Part shown: one piece after another, positions 60,945 to 64,000 of the stretch
How positions within the stretch are numbered: position 1 is the stretch's first letter
Layout of the letters: every line of letters starts with the position of its first letter
Source of the DNA: Erinaceus europaeus
Lineage: Eukaryota > Chordata > Mammalia > Eulipotyphla > Erinaceidae
Length of the DNA: 64,000 nucleotides
Assembly: GCF_950295315.1 (NCBI RefSeq)
Contig: NC_080175.1
Span: forward strand, 67,306,302 to 67,370,301
Direction of reading: 5' to 3'
Made by a program: the position numbers and the translations under genes
Notes under the pieces: generated by a model
Database searches by the model: none
What the model saw: only the letters and a program-made list of their open reading frames with translations
What the model was told of the DNA's origin: nothing

Positions 60945-61125
60945 TTAAAATCCAACCCCTGACCCAAACTGTCTCTTGGACTTTGTTGACAGTTATGCTG
61001 GGAGGGGGTGGGGAGGACTTTAGTGGAGGCTGTGGTGATTTATACACATTATGTGTGGATGCGAAATTATACTCCAGAAATCTTATCACGTAACAAGATT
61101 CTGTTAAGTCACTAATAAAAAAGGG
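60945..61125 (+). mobile_element. probable L1 3' terminus
   Basis: ttaagtcactaataaaaaag at 61105-61124 resembles the second long-UTR 3' end. The body is too diverged to be sure. Confidence 0.45.
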
Positions 61126-61133
61126 AAAAAAAC

Positions 61134-61345
61134 AAGGGCCAGGTGATGGCACACCTGGCTAATCACACACATTGCAGTGCGCAAGGACCCAGGTTCAAGG
61201 CCCCGGTCCCCACCTATAGGGGGAAACCTTCATCTCCAGCCCTGAAGTAGGTTTCAGGTGGCTCTCTGTCTCTCCCCCTCTCTATCTTCCCCGCCCCTCC
61301 CCTATCAATTTCTCTCTGTCTCTATCCAATAATAAATAAGAATAT
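61134..61345 (+). mobile_element. SINE-B
   Basis: gggccaggtgatggcacacc head, ggttcaaggccccggtcccc, CT body, aataataaataa tail. Confidence 0.9.
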
Positions 61346-61349
61346 TTTT

Positions 61350-61680
61350 AAAAGAAAACTTTATTTTTTAAAAAGGAGAAAAACAAGACATATGTGTGCC
61401 CCTCATGGAAAGGCAAACTAGCACACCTGGATAGTGCCCCTGCTTCCAGTTCAGGTGCCTGGCCCTCAGTGCACAGGAGGCAGCTTCAGTGCTGTGATGT
61501 GTTTCCCTCTCTTCCTTTTCTCTCTGTGTCTCTGTCTCTGTATCTCTCTTTCTATCTGAAAAAGGTTATCCAGGAGTGGTGAAGTTCCAGAGATGACCAG
61601 AAAAAAACATTATTTTTCCTCACTCATATAGAAGGAAGGGATTTATGGAGGGAATACATACTTCAGGTAATGTTATGTGT
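61350..61680. other. intergenic; possible SINE remnant
   Basis: 61390-61560 loosely follows a SINE-B (agcacacctggatagtgccc, then a CT body), but too diverged to assign. Confidence 0.4.
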
Positions 61681-61687
61681 TAAGACT

Positions 61688-62045
61688 ATCTTGGGGGTGG
61701 ATGGTGGTTCACCAGGCAGAGTGCACCTGTTATCAAGTGAGAGAAACAGGGTTCAAGCCCCCAGTCTACCCACCACCACCACCACCAGGAGGGAAGTTTT
61801 ATGACTGGTGGAGCAGTGCTGCAGGTGTCACTCTGTCACGTCTAAGGAAGAAAGGAAGTATAGGAGAAAGAAAGGAAGAAAGAAAGAAAGAAAGAGAGAA
61901 AGAAACGGAGGGAGGGAGGGAGGGAGGGAGGGAGGAAGGAAGGAAGGAAGGAAGGAAGGAAGGAAGGAAGGAAGGAAGGAGACAAGGAATGGTGAAGCCG
62001 TTGTGCAGGCACCAAGCCCCAGCAATAAGCCTGATGGCAAATGAA
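61688..62045 (+). mobile_element. SINE-A'/B with large purine expansion
   Basis: gggggtggatggtggttcac head, ggttcaagcccccagtctac, (CCA)n at 61770-61788, then the purine array, then the A' tail ggcaccaagccccagcaata. Confidence 0.82.
61845..61985 (+). repeat. (GAAA)n-(GGGA)n-(GGAA)n purine tract
   Basis: About 140 bases almost free of pyrimidines, with three successive tetranucleotide motifs. Frames across it are artefacts. Confidence 0.96.
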
Positions 62046-62049
62046 GAAA

Positions 62050-62243
62050 AAAGACTCTCTGAGCTGCAGGTGGCAGAACTCCCAGTTCAGTCACTAGTTC
62101 TCACAAAAACATGGACTAACCCAGCAGAGAAACACAGACCTGCTTCTGCTGGCATGGCTGGAAGCAAGAGCTTCCTGGAGCCGGCTCCCCTCCCCTCTCA
62201 AGACTCTCTGAGTCTCCCTCACTCTCTTTTCCTTTTTCTGGCC

Positions 62244-62282
<39 letters not shown>

Positions 62283-62725
62283 CAAGCTTGTCCACGTAAT
62301 GGAAATGGGTGTCATTGGCAGCTCTGAGCTTCCTCCCTGCCAGACTGTGAGCCAGCAGTGGAGTCCTGAGGTACCTACTGAGTCTGGCTCTGTCTGCTCT
62401 CTCTCCAGTCCTAGGCCCAGCCTGTGTACTTCTATGTCCACCCCCCCCCCCCCGACAAGCAGGCACTGACGACGCATCTTAGGATTCACTGAGAGTCACA
62501 CAGAAGCTATTTTTAACTGGAGCCTTTGCTCTAAAGAAAGTCTATAAGGTAGCGAGCCAAGTTCTGCGAGTAAGCTTTCACCAAACGGCCTATCTCGTCG
62601 GCTGCTTTCCCATACATACTGTACCTTCTCTTCAATTCCAGATTCACCAAAAGCATAATTTTATATTTGCTTACATCCTTTCTTGCCATTATCCATCTGC
62701 CTTCTTAATTTATCTCTTTCTTTCT
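62050..62725. other. intergenic, simple repeats only
   Basis: (CT)n 62249-62280 and a 13-C run near 62440-62453. Open frames of 116-131 codons on the minus strand cross these repeats and have no recognisable domain. Confidence 0.45.
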
Positions 62726-62729
62726 TCCT

Positions 62730-62945
62730 TTTAAAAAAATTTTATTATCTTTAATTATTTATTGGATAAAGAGAGCCAAAACTTGAGAAGGAGTGGGGAT
62801 AGAGAGGGACAGAGACAGAGAGACACCTGCAGACCTGCTTCACTACTTGTGAAGCTTTCCCCCCCGCATGTGGGGACCAAGGGCTCAAACTCAAATCCTT
62901 GTGCACTGTAACATGTGCACTCAATTAGGTGCACCACCCAACCAC
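62730..62945 (-). mobile_element. SINE-B
   Basis: taattatttattggataaag, gacacctgcagacctgcttc, gaagctttcccccccgcatg, inverted head. Confidence 0.88.
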
Positions 62946-62949
62946 TCTT

Positions 62950-63100
62950 TCTCTCTTTCTCCCTCTCTCCCTCTCCCTCTCTTCCTTCCTTCCTATTGCC
63001 ACTAGGGCTTACTGATTGATGCCTACATGATGAATCCACCACTCCTGGTAGCCTTTCCCCCTCCCATTTTATTTGATAGGATAGAGAGAAATTATAGAGG
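62950..63100 (-). mobile_element. SINE-B 3' part
   Basis: CT-rich tract, then attgccactagggcttactg, gaatccaccactcctggtag and tttgataggatagagagaaa; the rest is displaced by the next SINE. Confidence 0.75.
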
Positions 63101-63325
63101 GGCCAGGCAGTGGCGCACCTGGTTAAGTGTACACATTGTAGTGCACAAGGACCTGGGTTCAAGCCCCTTCCCTCCCCGTAGGAGGAGAGCTTCACAGGTG
63201 GTGAAGCAGGGCTGCAGGTATCTCTCTGTCCCTCTGCCTCTCTATCCCCACTCCTCTCTATCCTCCCCTCTCAATTTCTCTCTGTCTCTATCCAATAATA
63301 AACAAACAAACAAACAAACAAAAAG
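63101..63325 (+). mobile_element. SINE-B with (CAAA)n tail
   Basis: ggggccaggcagtggcgcac head, ggttcaagccccttccctcc, CT body, (AAAC)n 63301-63322. Confidence 0.92.
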
Positions 63326-63329
63326 GATA

Positions 63330-64000
63330 GGGACCTATAGCACAGCCTTGCGCCCTCCTGAAACTTCCCTACAGTTCCTGGAACCCAGGTCCTTTCAACT
63401 GGTGATTTCACTTGGTCTCACCAAGTCCATTTGTCTAAAATGACTTTGCAAACACCGCTTGTCATTTCTTCACTGCTCTGTGCTGCAGAGACACTGTGCC
63501 ATTCCTCTTGTTCTTTGCTCTCACTAACCCTACAGCTTGTGCTCTCCTTTTGCAGAGAATGATGTTGCTTCTTGAGTTTTTTGCTGGCTTCCGCTACCCC
63601 TAGTGCATACTCTGAGAATTCCCCAGTGTGGCTCCAGCCACCTCTTCTTTGGTTGCCCTTCTTTGGACAACCTCTCCCATTTGCTTGACTTCAACTGTCT
63701 CTTACCTCATGTCACCATTCAGGTCTTTTAAAGTCTCTGCTCTGAGGTGCCAGGCAATAATTTTTTTAGTATTACACAGCATTTGGATGTTTTATTTAGT
63801 AGGCTAAGAGGACCCTGATAAGAATTGGTGACTTCTGATCAACAGAGATGCCTTTCTCTCAGGTGAAAATGACAAGGTTACAATCCAGAAGCCAGATGAT
63901 TTAGTACCTCAAGAAGCCTTATGTTCTGCTTCCAAGCCAGTCTCACCTTCTCTCTGTGTCCTTACATGATAGAGGGGGAAATAGCTCTCTGAGATCTCTC
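63330..64000. other. intergenic, nothing recognised
   Basis: Unique-looking sequence to the window end. No repeat or gene that I can support. Confidence 0.45.

Overview
This is mammalian nuclear DNA, almost certainly from a hedgehog (Erinaceus or a close relative such as Atelerix). The evidence is: a spliced vertebrate gene with GT-AG introns; ancient MIR/L2 fragments shared by all mammals; several abundant tRNA-derived SINE families of hedgehog type; L1 elements; and five copies of a Vingi non-LTR retrotransposon. To my knowledge Vingi occurs, among mammals, only in hedgehogs. A 200-base run of N marks an assembly gap.

The only protein-coding gene I can support is TMEM212 on the + strand. 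Four exons (26597-26755, 32370-32429, 34589-34912 and probably 41044-41085) are all joined in phase 0 and give an open 194-codon frame for a small multi-pass membrane protein. The rest of the window is intron or intergenic sequence. I found no exon of the usual mammalian neighbours of TMEM212 (PLD1 upstream, FNDC3B downstream), no CpG-island promoter and no intact RNA gene.

Layout. 1-26 kb is intergenic: a decayed near-complete L1 (about 5990-11865), many SINEs, L1 3' fragments and a solo LTR (20623-21066) that carries the 5' half of a tRNA-Gly. 26-41 kb is TMEM212, with introns packed with SINEs, an L1 with a long 3' UTR, and long pyrimidine tracts. Exon 2 sits between a retroposed antisense tRNA-Gln half and a SINE fragment. 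41-64 kb is intergenic: an 890-bp Vingi fragment nested in a SINE nested in a MIR (43.3-44.8 kb), a second solo LTR (45533-45807), two internally deleted Vingi elements (49.2 and 55.2 kb), an L1 with a roughly 2-kb 3' UTR (52.3-54.9 kb) and a dense SINE cluster (56.6-58.6 kb).

SINE labels used below are mine. SINE-A: long young family starting gggagtcggg, with a CAA-rich 3' part; A' adds a 3' block containing ccaggagcagtgga. SINE-B: ggccaggtggtggcgcacc head, internal CT-rich body, (AATA)n end. SINE-C: short, ggtccgggaggtggcgcagt head. SINE-D: short, gggagatagcataatggtta head. SINE-E: a degraded purine-rich family seen mainly in reverse. A to D show Pol III A-box and B-box-like blocks. Edges of old copies are approximate.
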